From Anaeromyces robustus (Eukaryota; Neocallimastigomycota; Neocallimastigomycetes; Neocallimastigales; Neocallimastigaceae): a DNA stretch of 64,000 nucleotides. The stretch lies in the NCBI GenBank assembly GCA_002104895.1, contig MCFG01000048.1, forward strand, positions 87,501 to 151,500, given 5' to 3'. This document shows positions 12,501 to 25,009 of this stretch, in pieces. Below the pieces are notes generated by a model that saw nothing but the letters and a program-made list of their open reading frames with translations, ran no database searches and had not been told where the DNA came from. The translations under genes and the position numbers were made by a program. Every line of letters begins with the position of its first letter. The first letter of the stretch is position 1.

Positions 12501-14293
12501 TGAATATAGAATTATATCAAGAAAAAAGAGAGTAATATTTAAAATATCATAAAATATAATGAATAATGTTAATATTCATCCTTTATTATTACCAATAATA
12601 ATTATAATTAAAAGTGATAAATAAATAAAATAAATAAATAAATATATGCATAAACCCATAACATAATATTTCTTTTATAAAAGTAAAATAAGAGATAAAT
12701 AAATTAATTAATTTATAAACCAAAAGTTTACTAATAATAAAAAAGGGAAGACTAATTAAATAATAATTGAAAAAGCCAATAACCATCATAAACCATTTAT
12801 TAAAAAAGTTAAAATGAATGAAAAAATAAAAATTAAGTAAATGAATGAATAAATAATAATTAAATAAATTAATAGTTATTATAGTTTTATATATTCACCA
12901 ATATATATTCAATAATATATTAAATCTATAAAATTTAATCAATAAATAAATAAATAAATAAATGTATAATAAATAAATAAATAATTTAAATAAATTATAA
13001 ATTAAAAGTTCTCCTTGATTAATTTTTTAATATATGATTTTGTCAAACTTTAATTTATAATTCATTAATAATAATATTATCCACGGATGGCCATATTGTT
13101 ACACAACAACGTTATAATTTTTATTTTTATATTTATATAAAAATAAAATAAAATAAAATAATATTATTATAAATTAAATAAATACTTAAATAATAAATAA
13201 ATAAATAAATAGATAAATTAAATAGATAAATAATTAGAGAAATAAATAAATAAAAAATATGATAATGATAAAAAAAAAAAAATTTTATATATATAATATA
13301 TAAATTATATATATTATAATATTATATATATATTTAAATTATATAAAAAACTATATTTAATATAAAAAGTTATATAAATAACTATAATAAAATTTACTAT
13401 AATAATAAATTTTAATTTAATTCTTTTAATTAGTTATTAATTAATTACCTCATCATCGTTTTAATTTTAATGATTATGAAATGTAAAAAAAAAATATAAA
13501 ATTAAAAAAAATAATTTATCAAATATATAAATATAAATATATAAATATTGTTACTTTTCTTCTTTCTTTTAAACTTTTGTATTTTTTTTCTTTTCTTTTA
13601 TAAAATAAAAAGAAGTTTTAAAATAAATTAGTTTTTTATTTTTTTTAACAAAAAAATAAAAAATAGTTTAAAAAGAAAATAACTTTTTTTATTTAAAAAA
13701 AAAAGTTAAAACATAAAATTTTTTATTATTTTAATTTTATATTAAAAAAAATATATTATTTTTTTTTTCTCAATATAAAAAAAAAAGTAATTTAAAAAAA
13801 AAAAAGTAGTAAAAAAAATAAAAAAGAAAAACAATATTAAAATAAAATAAAATAAAAAGCAAAAAAACAAAAATAAAAAATAAAAAATAAAAATAAAAAT
13901 AAGAAAAGTAAAAATAATAAAACAAAATTTAAAAAAATATTTATAATATAAAAAATAAAAATTACAAATTACATTTACAAATTAAAATTCTTTGAATAAA
14001 AAATAAAAATTACATTTAAAATTTAAAAATATTGAATAAAAAAATAAAATAACACTAATAAAATATTATTGATTTTTTAATTATATGAAAAGAAAAATAA
14101 TAAATATATAAAATTAAAATAATAAAAAATAATTTTAGTATTGAATACTAAATAAATTGAAACATATATATATTATAAAAAAAATACAATTAAAATAATA
14201 AATTTTAAAAAAAAATAAAATAAAATAAAATAAAATAAAATTATTTGAATTTAAAATAAAACAGGAATTAAAATATAAAAAAAATTAACAAAA
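8672..14293. other. 5.6-kb intergenic region of simple repeats
   Basis: Almost wholly A/T. Separately listed: the AAAT/AAT array at 9145-9597. Also present are a GAATA repeat near 10188-10204, an AACTAAT-type array at about 11890-12005, a short less A+T-rich segment at 13078-13115 (CCACGGATGGCCATATTG followed by a GTTACACAA motif), and an A-rich leader of AAAAT units directly upstream of the CotH start at 14294. No gene is supported; long minus-strand frames here only translate the AAAT array. Confidence 0.6.
9145..9597. repeat. AAAT/AAT simple-repeat array
   Basis: About 450 nt built from AAAT tetranucleotides interspersed with AAT trinucleotides, with higher-order repetition: blocks of (AAAT)n-(AAT)n recur roughly every 60 nt between 9260 and 9440. 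The opposite strand gives a poly-Leu/Ile/Tyr frame that has no other support as protein. Confidence 0.9.
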
Positions 14294-17008
14294 ATGAGTT
14301 TCAATATTAATATATTTATTCTTGTTATATTATTATGTAAGTATTTTAAATATATAGTATATCTTAATATTTAATTTTTATATATTAATATATTTAATAA
14401 AAAATAATTATAAAATTATTTATTATTAATATTATTAATATATATATATATATATAAATAATTTGATATAAATTTTAAAAAATATAATTAATTAATTATA
14501 TAATATTATATTTATTCATATATATAATTATAATTTAGTCGCAGGACGAATTTTTGCTGAAGATAAATTCTTTGGTAATGTTACTAGAGCTAATCTTTTT
14601 GAAAAAACTGATTTTGTAGTACCAAAACTTACCGTTAATTTTAGTGAAGAAGATTATGAAAAATTCTTTTTAATCTATCAATGTGAACGTGATATGAATA
14701 TTAGATTAGCTAAAAGAAATGAAAAATGTTATAATGCACCTTGGGTTGATCATAAATATGCTCTTCAAAAAATTTTTAGACGTAATATCATTGATTCTAC
14801 TTTACTTAATGAAAAAGATCTTGAATTAGTTAAGAATGATAATGTTAATGTTACTCTTAATGATTTAGAACGTATCATTACAACTTATTCTAATTATACT
14901 TTAGAAAGTCTTTTCAATACCAATTATGCTTTAGTTTATATTCCAGAATTTGAAACTGAAAGTGCTGGTTTAACTTTTGATATTGAAGGGTAAAAAAAAA
15001 AAAAATAAAAAAATAAATTTAAATGAAAAAAAAACTTTTTATTAGAATAAAAATTATTTATAATAAATAATATATCAATCATTAATTAATTAATTAATTA
15101 AAAAATCATTTTTTATAATAATTTTTATAATAATAATAATATTAATAATATTAATATTTTTATTATATATATATATTTTATTTATTTATTTTATTTATTT
15201 ATTTTTTTTTTTTTCGTTTAAATATATATAGTGAAGTTACTGAAATACCAACTATTAAAATTAGTGTTGGTGGAAGATCTACAAAAAGATATGAAAAATT
15301 AGGTTATAATATTAAAGTTAAAAAAGGTAAATTATATGATAGAAAACAACTTCGTATACGTTCTGAAGCCGTTGATCCTTCTTTCCTTAGAGAAAAAATA
15401 GCTTATGATATTTGTAATATTCTTGGATTACCATCTTTATCTTCTAATTTCGTTAAAGTTTATTTCAATAAAAGATTTATGGGTTTTTATTTAATGAGAG
15501 ATGCTTATAAATCTCAATGGATTGAAGCTACTTTTGGTGAAAAATCAACTAAACATTTATATAGTTGTGATGGTTTTGGTGGTGATCCTTTCTTTAATTG
15601 TCATAATGATGATGATGATCTTGTTAATACTGATGAAGATTTTAAAAAATTCCAAGATCGTTTAGCTAAAACTAAAACTAGAAAAGAATTAGAAGAATTT
15701 TTTGATGTTGAAATCTTTTTAAAATGGCAAGCTCTTAAATTCTTATTAGGTTCTTGGGATCATCCAGTCGCTGGTCATAATAAATTTATGTATATGTTAC
15801 ATGATGTTTCTAAAAATAAAGATATTTGGATTCCATTACTTTATGATTTTGATAATGATTTTGGAGGTTATAATTATATGCATCCTAAAAAAACTTTTAA
15901 AGATTTAATTTATGAAAGTAGTAATCCTATTTTTGAAATTCTTGATTTAAAAGAGGATGCCAATAAAGATGTTATTAAATATATGGATGAATTTATGAGA
16001 AAAGTATTTAATCCAAAAATTTTAGTTCCACGTATTGATGAATTAAAAAAATTTATTGATCCTTATATGAAAGAAGATCGTACTCCTGATGAAAATGGTA
16101 ATCGTCCAGGTAGAATTCCAAGAACTTTTATTAGAATTGAAGATTATTTCACTTATGAAGATTTCCAAAAAAATTCCGATTATACCAATATTACTCTTAA
16201 AAAACATTTACGTGCTGATGAAGTTATTGAAGAATCTACTGTACTTGGTTTAAAACAATGGATTATTGAAAGATTTAGATTTACTTGTGAAACTTATAAA
16301 TTAGATTGTTCCTACGCTAAGGAATATTTAGGAGAATTAAATTATACTGTGGATACTATTACTCATGAAGAAAAAAATACCGGTTGTTTAGATTCTGATT
16401 ATGAATGTTGTGTTTATCCGGATACTCAATTAGTTTATTATACTAATGTTGGTCCATGGGGTATAGAAAATAATAGTTGGTGTCTTATTAATAAAACAGA
16501 AGAAGAAATTACGGATTCTTGTTGGTCATCTGCTGAAGGTTATCCATGTTGTCAAGATAAAAAAACTAAAGTTTCTTATGTTTCTAAATTAACTGGTAAA
16601 AAATACGGTATAGAAAATAATAAAAAATGTGGTATTGTGGATCTTCAACTTTGTAAAAGTGGTGATCTTTATAAATGTTGTAAAAATACTTGTAAAGTTT
16701 ATCTTGAAGATTCCTCGGATTATTGGAATATTGAAAATGGGGAATGGTGTTCTATACCTTATTCTTGTTATGAAGAAAATAATAATATTACTACTATTGA
16801 TGATGATACAGAAGAAACTACTACTATTATTGAACCCATTGAAACTTCTACTGAACCCATTGAAATAACCACTACTACTACTACCACCACTACTACTACT
16901 ACCACCACAATAACAACTACTACCACTACTGAACCAAAACCAACTACTACTACTACTGAATCAAAGCCAACTACTACTACTACTACTACCACTACTGAAC
17001 CAAAACCA

Positions 17009-17047
<39 letters not shown>

Positions 17048-17059
17048 GAACCAAAAACA

Positions 17060-17098
<39 letters not shown>

Positions 17099-17932
17099 GA
17101 ACCAAAACCAAAACCAACTACTACTACAACTACTACTACTGAATCAAAGCCAACTACTACTACTACTACAACTAAACCAAAACCAACTACTACAACTACA
17201 ACTACAACTACTACCACTTCCGAAACTTCAGCTGCTGCTGAACCAACTTCAGAATGTACTGTTTTAACTAAAGCTTTCCAACCATGTGGAGGTAATGATT
17301 ATAAAAATGCTTCTCCATGTTGTGTAGAAGGTTATGTTTGTGATGTTATTAATACAAGAATTTCTATTTGTGTACCAGAATCTATTGCTAAGACTACTAC
17401 CACCACCACCACTACTACTACTACTACAAAACCAAAACCAACTACTACCACAACTACTACCACTACTACTACAAAACCAAAACCAATTACTACTACCACT
17501 ACCACTACTACTACTACTACAAAACCAAAACCAATTACTACTACCACTACGACTACTACTACTACAAAACCAAAACCAACTACTACTAGTACTACCTCTA
17601 TTTCTACCATAACTAAACCAAAACCAACAACTACTACTACCACCACTACTACTACAACTACTACTACTACTAAATCATCTTCTCCAACAAATGAATCAGG
17701 ATGTGCCTTACCATGGGGTGTATGTGGAGGATATGATTTCCCAGATGCTCCAAATTGTTGTACACCAGGTTTTGCATGTGACAAAACTTATCCAAGTTAC
17801 TACCAATGTAAACCAGAAAATGAAGTTAATACAAAAACAACTACTACTACTCTTACTACTACTACCATAACTAAACCAAAACCAACTTCTACTACTACTA
17901 CTACTACACCTAAGCCAAAACCAACTACTACC

Positions 17933-17969
<37 letters not shown>

Positions 17970-18427
17970 ATAAACCATCTCCAACTAATGAAAAATGTGC
18001 TAATGCTTTCCAACGTTGTAGTGATAATCCAAAGTCATCATCACCAAAATGTTGTGTTAAAGGTTACGTTTGTTCAAATACTCAACCATTCTATCATATA
18101 TGTGTCCCAGATAATTCACCAAAAACTTCTACTACTACTAAAAAGACTTCTACTACTACTAAAAAGACTTCTACTACTACTAAAAAGACTTCTACTAAAA
18201 AGACCTCTACTACCACTAAAAAGTCTTCTACTACTAAAAAATCATCTACTACAAAAAAGACATTTACCACTACAAAATCAACTAACCCAACTAATACTAC
18301 TTGTGCTAAAGGATATTACCCATGTGGTGGTAACCGTTTCCCAGATGCACCAAGTTGTTGTGAAGCAGGTTTTTATTGTAAGAAAAATAATATTGATTAT
18401 TATCAATGTACTCCAATTGGTCAATAA
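14294..18427 (+). CDS. Secreted CotH kinase-like protein with three dockerins and four CBM1-like domains
   Basis: Three exons, 14294-14336, 14539-14989 and 15232-18427, joined in frame (phases 1 and 2; GTAAGT and GTAAAA donors, TTTAG and TATAG acceptors), giving 1229 residues. Residues 1-21 are a signal peptide ending R-I-F-A. The CotH domain follows, with D-P-S-F-L-R-E-K at 213 and D-F-D-N-D-F-G at 370-376. Three CBM10-type dockerins sit at about 550-585, 595-635 and 639-677. The rest is Thr-rich linker with E-P-K-P and K-P-K-P spacers, carrying four six-Cys CBM1-like domains at about 839-878, 988-1024, 1086-1121 and 1188-1223; a Lys-Thr-Ser-Thr repeat precedes the last. Family knowledge: dockerins attach to cellulosomes, CBM1 binds cellulose and CotH can phosphorylate proteins. 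Inference: a cellulosome-bound, kinase-like protein with unusually many CBMs. The third CBM1-like domain lacks the C-G-G motif (C-S-D instead) and may be impaired. Confidence 0.93.
16866..17226 (+). repeat. Thr-codon linker repeat (ACT/ACC with PKP spacers)
   Basis: An in-frame ACT/ACC/ACA tract interrupted by GAACCAAAACCA (E-P-K-P) and GAATCAAAGCCA (E-S-K-P) spacers, inside the CotH gene at 14294-18427. Similar tracts follow at about 17391-17685, 17830-17975 and 18124-18290. They encode extended, probably O-glycosylated linkers. They also produce long poly-Val and poly-Leu frames in other phases that are not genes. Confidence 0.85.
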
Positions 18428-19245
18428 ATTAGAAAATATTTAAAATAATTAATATAAAAAAAAATAATTACAATAAAAGAAAAGAAAAAAAAAGAAAAAT
18501 TAACAATATTAACAAAAAACAATATTTTATAATATTAAAATATTAAAATAATAAAAAAAAAAAAAAAAAAGGTTAATATGACAAAAAAAAAATAGAATGA
18601 TAGAGTCATTTTAGTCATATTTAACTAAAATAATAATAATAATAATTATAATTATAATTATCAAAATATTCATATATATATATATTAATTAACATAATTA
18701 TTTCAATAATTATTCTTTTTTTAAAATATATATAAATTCTTTTTATAAAAAAATATATATATTATATTTTATTATAAATTATATTTAATTATATAAATTC
18801 TAAAATTTTTAAACATTATTATTTTATAGAAAAAAAAAATTATAATGAATAATATGTATTCAAAAATATATAATTGTATATTTTAAAATATAAAACTTCT
18901 TTTTATATTATTATGAATTAAATTTAACTTGTTTATATATAACAATTAACAAAATAAAAACAATTATAAAAATTTATAACTAATTATATAAATTAAAAAA
19001 AAAAAAATTAAATAATATATAAAATAAAAAATTATTATAATAAATATTATAGATAATAGATATAAATATAATAAAATAAAAAAAATTAAAATAATAAATA
19101 AATAAAGAAAAATAAAGAAAAATAAAAATAAAATAAAATAAAATACAAATAAAAATAAAAATAAAAATAGAAAAAAATAAAATAAAAAATAATAATCTAA
19201 ATAGATTTATATAATTATTTTAATACCATTAAAACTGTATTTAAT

Positions 19246-19301
19246 ATTTACTTTATTGGAATTAACTAATACGATTGATTAGTTAATTCCATAAAGTAAA
19301 T
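19246..19301. repeat. Long near-perfect inverted repeat (25/24-bp arms)
   Basis: Left arm 19246-19270 and right arm 19278-19301 are reverse complements except for one missing A in the right arm (CCAATAAAG versus CCATAAAG), around a 7-nt loop ACGATTG. The arms are mixed sequence (ACTTTATTGGAATTAACTAA), not a simple repeat. It could fold as a hairpin RNA, be a small transposon remnant, or be a cruciform-type regulatory site. It lies 0.8 kb past the stop of the upstream CotH gene, so it is too far away for an ordinary 3' end signal. Confidence 0.8.
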
Positions 19302-19403
19302 TATACTTATTTTATAATAATAATAATAATAATATATTTTATTTGTTTATGAAATTATAATAGAATAGTTAATTTTCTTATTATAACTTTTTCTTTCATT
19401 TAT

Positions 19404-19436
<33 letters not shown>

Positions 19437-21026
19437 AATAATTAATTATTAATTATTTCTCTTCTTTTAAATTACTATTGTATTAATAAAATTCTCTCTT
19501 TTTCTAAATATAATATAATTAAAAAAAATAGATATATTAAAAGTTATTTTTTTTCATTATTATATAAAATTCAGTTGTAAAATTCTTTTTTCATTATTAT
19601 ATAGAATTTAGTTGTAAACAAAGTATGACGTAAAAGGAAAATATCAGGTTTGTGTAACATTATAAAAATAACACCATAAAAATAGGAAAAAAAAAGAAAA
19701 TTAAAAATTCTATTCCTTTATTTTCACATTATTCCATTTTCTATTTTTCTTTCTAATAATACAAAAAATATCATCTTATAATAATATAATAAATTATAAT
19801 TATTATATTATTTTCTTTATTATAATAATATAAGAATATTTTTTTTATTTAATATAAAATAGTATTTTCTTTTATTCTTTTTTTTTATATTATGTATGAA
19901 AAATTTTTTCTTTTTTCTAACATAAAATTTTATTCCTGATACATCAAAATTTTTTAAAACAATAGAAAAAAAAAAAAAAAAAATAAAAATAAAAAGAATT
20001 TTAGAATATTCAATAAAATGATGTTCTATATTATTCTAATATCAAAAATAAAAATATTTTACAAAAATTTATATGATATTTATATATGATATGATATTAA
20101 TATAAATAAAAAAAAAATAATTATAATAATTATATAAAAGTTTAATATTTATTAAAAAATAATTATAATAATTATATAAAAGTTTAATAAGTATTAAAAT
20201 TATAAATAATAAATATAAAAGTACAATATGTATATAATATGTATATAATATGTATATATATAATTATTTTTAATCTTTTAATAATATTTATTATCCACAT
20301 TATATTTCATTTCACTAAAAATAAAAAACATTTTTTATTATTAAATTTGATGATAAAATACTGTATTTAAAAAAAAAAAATTGATATTGGAAAATTTAAA
20401 TATTTATTAAACTAAACTAAAATGTTGTTTTACATTTAATATTATAAAGTCTTATTTTTTGGTAAAAATAGAAGTATATCAAAAAAATATAGAAAAAAAT
20501 ATAATATTATTTCAGAAAAAAAAAAAAAAAAAGATTAATTAACCCTTGATTATATTATTAACAATTTTTTTTATTTATTTATATTTAAATAGAAAAAAAA
20601 ATTTAATATATAATTATATTATACTTTTATTATTATTATTATATATAAAATAATAATATAATTATATAATTATAAAACCTTAATAAATGAATAAAGTAAA
20701 TAAATAAATAAAAATATAAATAAATTAAAAAAAAAAAAAAATTATATTAATTTAGATTTTTAATTTACAAATAAAAAAAAAAAAATTCTTTTTCTATGTT
20801 GTTCAAAATCACAAAAAAAAAAAAAAAAAAGATTTATTTTCTTTTGGTTACACAAGTTAATATATTTTGAAAGAATTAAAATACACAAATAAATCATTTT
20901 AATATTTATCAAAAAGAAAAAAGAAAAATAAGTTTAAAAATAAAAAAAAAAAAATTATTTTTTCTGTTATATGTATTAATTATTTATTATGATGTTAATA
21001 TGATAAAAAATAATAATAAAAAAAAG

Positions 21027-21036
21027 TATATAAAAG
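21027..21036 (+). promoter_or_regulatory. Candidate TATA box of the third CotH gene
   Basis: TATATAAAAG about 405 nt upstream of the start codon at 21442, followed by a long A-rich leader of AAAAT units. The motif is a good TATA consensus, but in this composition such matches are common, so support is weak. Confidence 0.25.
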
Positions 21037-21441
21037 AAGATATTCCTTTTTATTTTATATTTTAAAAAATAAAATTAAAATATAATAAAAAAATATTTAG
21101 TTATACTATAATTAGTTATATATTATAAAATAACTAATTTATATATACCTTTATATTTTAAAATTAAAAAAAAAAAAAAAAAAAAAAATAAAATAAAAAA
21201 AAAATAAAAATTAAAAATTAAAAATATAAAAATTAAAAAAATAAAAAATAAAAATTTAAATTTAAAAATTAAAAATTAAAAATAATAGCATAAAATAAAA
21301 ATTAAAAAATAAAAATAAAATATAATAAAAAATTAAAATAAAATAAAATAAAATAAAATAAAAATAAAATAAAATATAAAAAATAAAATAAAATAAAATA
21401 AAATAAAAATAAAATAAAATATAAAAAATAAAATAATAAAA

Positions 21442-24284
21442 ATGAAACTAAATATTAAAATAATATCTTTTATTTCTTTATGTAAGTCTATATCTTTCTT
21501 TCTAAATTTAGATTTAAATAATATTTTATTTTTATAATTTTATAATAATATATATATTAATTATTTGTTGTTTTATATATATATATATATATATATAGTT
21601 GTCGCTACTGTCTTTGCCAGTGACAGAGATGATTTTTATGAAAATGATACAAGAGCTGAACTTTTCAAAAAAACTGATTTTATAGTACCAAAATTTAAAA
21701 TAGAAATAAGTGATGAAGATTATAAAAAATTATTTTTAAAATTACAATGTGAAAAAGATATGAATAAAAGATCTTTTGTTAGAAATGATGATTGTTATAC
21801 TGCTCCATGGGTTAATCTTCATGAAGTTGCTGAAAAATCTTTAAAATATGGTTATATTAATAAAACCATAGTTACTGAAACAGATTTAAAAATTATTAAA
21901 AATGAAAATATTACTTTAACTGAATTAGAAAGTATTGTTACAAAATATATTAAAGAACCTTTTGGTGAATATTTATCTTATCATAATCTTATAAGTATTC
22001 CATCAGATAAGACTAATGATTATCAAGTTAATGATGCTAAACTTACCTTTGAACTTGATGGGTAAATTTTAATTTTTTTTCTTAACTAAAATAATAAAAT
22101 AATATTTAATTTTTTTTCATTTAAAAAAAAATTATATAATATTAACCTATCTTTATTTATTTATTTATTTATTTATTTATATAAATAAATAAAAATTATA
22201 GTAATGTCAGTGAATATTCTGTTAAATTTTCACTTGGTGGTAAAGGTACTAGAAAATTTGGTAAACAAGGTTATAATATTAAACTTGGTAAAAAAGCTGA
22301 TTTATTTGGTAGAAAACAAATTCGTTTACGTGCCGATTTAATGGATCCTTCTTTCCTTAGAGATAAATTATCATATGATGTATGTAATGTACTTGATTTA
22401 CCAACTCTTTCTTCTAATTACGCTGAACTTTATATTAATGGAAAATATATGGGATTTTATGTTATGAGAGATGCTTTTAAAACTAGTTGGATAAAACAAC
22501 GTTTTGGTGATGATTCTACAAAATATTTATATACTTGTGATCGTTCTTACGGTAGTAGTTCATTCTTTAACTGTATTAATGATGATGAAGATCTTCGTGA
22601 AAATGATACAGATTTTAAAGAATTTCAAGATCGTTTAGCTAATACTACTACTGTAGATGAATTAAAAGAATTTTTCGATGTTGAAACTTTTACAAAATGG
22701 CAAGTTGTTAAATATTTACTTGGTGCTTGGGATCATGTAAATTACGCTCATAATATTTACCTTTATTTATATCATGATAAAACTAATGGAAATGACAAAT
22801 GGATTCCTTTACTTTATGATTTTGATAATACTTTTGGTGCTTATTTCTCTTATATAACAGATCTTTCTTTCAATGAATATTTTTATTATAATCAAGAATT
22901 AGAATACACTCTTCATGGTGAAAAATATAGTAATCAATTATTTAAGATTCTTAAACTTAATGATAAAAATAAAGATGTTAAACGTTTAATTAGAGAAGTT
23001 ATGATTAAAGTTTTTAATCCTGATATTTTACTTCCACGTGTTGATAAACTTAAAAACTTTTTAGATCCATATATTAAATTAGATCGTACTCGTGATGAAG
23101 AAGGTAAACTTCCAGGTAGATTTGAAAGAGCAACTCAATATGTAGAAGATAATTATACTTATAAAGATTTCTTAGTTAATACCGAATTTACCAATATTAT
23201 AATTAATCAATATACTATTCAAAATGCTGTAGTTTATGGTATTAAAGGATGGATTATTGAAAGATTTAAATATGCTTGTATCAAGAATGGACTTAATTGT
23301 AGTTTTGCTTCAAAATATTTGGAAGACAATTATAGTGAAAACCAATCCCCTGAACCTATTAAATATGAAAATAATTGTAAAGGTTCTGGATTAAAATGTT
23401 GTTCTTCCAAGGTTAAAAAAATTAAAGGTACTGATAAATATGGTAATGAATTAGGTTGGGAAGACAATGACTGGTGTTTTCTTAATAAAGAAGAAGAAGA
23501 TATAGTTAAATATTGTCGTGGTACTAAATATAATTGTTGTTCATCCTATGTTGTAGATATTCATTTTGTTGATGAAACTGGTTATTGGAGTATAGAAGGT
23601 GGAGATTGGTGTCTTCTTCCTGAAGATTTTACTAAAAATATTAGTAGAGATGAAATTTATGACCCAGAAAAACCAGAAAAAGAAATACCAGAAAAAGAAA
23701 TACCAGAAAAAGAAATACCAGAAAAAGATAATGATTTTTGTCGTGGTACAGAATATCCATGTTGTCGTAATAAAAATAGTAAGGTAATCTATACTGATAG
23801 TAAAGGAGATTGGGCTTATGAAAATAATGAATGGTGTCTTTATGATTTCGAACCAACATGTTGGAGTACTGAACTTAATGTTCCATGTTGTAAATTAAGA
23901 GGTACTAAAGTTGATAATAGATTTAAATCACCTGATGGTAAGAATGTTTTTGGTATTGAATATAATCAAAAATGTGGTATAAATGATATTCAACTTTGTC
24001 CAAGTGGTGGATTATTATATAGTTGTTGTAAAAAAACATGTACTATAGTTAAAACTGAAAATAATAAAAATTTTGGTGAAGAAGATGGTCATTTATGTTC
24101 TATTCCATATTCTTGTTCTGAAAATAATGAAAATCAATGTGCTCGTGCTTATGAACCATGTGGTGGTATTAATTATCCAAATTCCCCAACTTGTTGTGAA
24201 ACTGGCTATTATTGTGAAACTAGAAATGAATATTATCATCAATGTTATCCAATTACACATTTTCATGATGAAGAATTAAATTAA
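21442..24284 (+). CDS. Secreted CotH kinase-like protein with five dockerin modules and one CBM1-like domain
   Basis: Exons 21442-21481, 21599-22061 and 22202-24284 join in frame (phases 1 and 2) to 861 residues. The signal peptide spans about residues 1-20 and ends V-F-A-S. The CotH domain has D-P-S-F-L-R-D-K, W-D-H...A-H-N and D-F-D-N-T-F-G (374-380). From about residue 559 there are five dockerin-like modules: C-K-G-S-G-L-K-C-C, C-R-G-T-K-Y-N-C-C, C-R-G-T-E-Y-P-C-C, C-W-S-T-E-L-N-V-P-C-C and L-C-P-S-G...Y-S-C-C. Modules 2 and 3 are separated by a P-E-K-E-I linker repeated four times (about 655-677). The C terminus is a single CBM1-like domain, C-A-R-A-Y-E-P-C-G-G, without the long Thr linkers of the two upstream paralogues. 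Closest relative: the next gene, 26746-29926. Inferred role: cellulosome-associated CotH protein; kinase activity untested. Confidence 0.92.
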
Positions 24285-24973
24285 AAATTTTATTGATTTA
24301 TAATTATTCACTATGATAATTATTAAATAATGAAAAAAAAAAAAAATATTATATCTATTAAATAATTAATTATCATTATTTAATAAATTTATCATGATTC
24401 ATATAATTAAAAAATGAAAAAAAAAAAAAAAATACATTAAATAATTATTCATCATATATATATTTTTACATTAATTATTATATATATTTATAATATATAT
24501 TTATAAATATATATTAATAATCTATCAAAGAAAATATTATATATATAATTAATTTCATTTTTAACCTTTTTTTTATTTTTATTTTTAATATTTACTTTTC
24601 TTTTTTTTTTCTTTTTTATTGAGTAAAAAGGAAAAAAAAAGTTTTATATATATATATATAATATTATAATATATAATATATAATATATTTTAATATATAA
24701 TTATCTATAAAAGAAATGATATTAGTAGTATAAATAAACTAAACTAATACAGTTTTTTTTTTTTTTAATATTATATATATATAAAATATATCAAAAAAAA
24801 ATAATTATTCATAATTATATCATTTATTATAAGGATTTTCTTTTCTATATAAGAATATAAAATAATCCAATTAAAAAAAATTAAAAATAAATAAATCATA
24901 AATCATAATTATTAAAATAAAAATATATAAGAAATAAAATAAAAAAATAAAATAAAAAAATACTAAATAATAA

Positions 24974-25009
<36 letters not shown>

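Larger units (their letters stand above)
18428..21441. other. 3-kb intergenic region between CotH genes
   Basis: A/T-rich, without a supported gene. It holds a long inverted repeat at 19246-19301 (listed separately), an imperfect tandem duplication of about 35 bp at 19555-19616 (TTCATTATTATATARAATT...GTTGTAAA), another of about 45 bp at 20110-20205 (ATTATATAAAAGTTTAATA), two copies of the GTTACACAA motif (19650-19658 on the minus strand, 20847-20855 on the plus strand), a TATA-like site at 21027, and an AAAAT-rich leader up to the next start codon. Confidence 0.6.

Noticed and set aside
12589-12789. 66-codon minus-strand hydrophobic frame
   Set aside because: Composition expected from random A/T sequence (I, L, F, Y); no conserved features.
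14694-14993. Separate 99-codon gene starting at an internal ATG
   Set aside because: It is the end of exon 2 of the CotH gene, and its stop lies in the intron just after the GT donor.
16768-17784. Long minus-strand poly-Val frames and + strand poly-Leu/Pro frames over the CotH linkers
   Set aside because: They are other-phase translations of the ACT/ACC Thr-codon repeats of the real gene.
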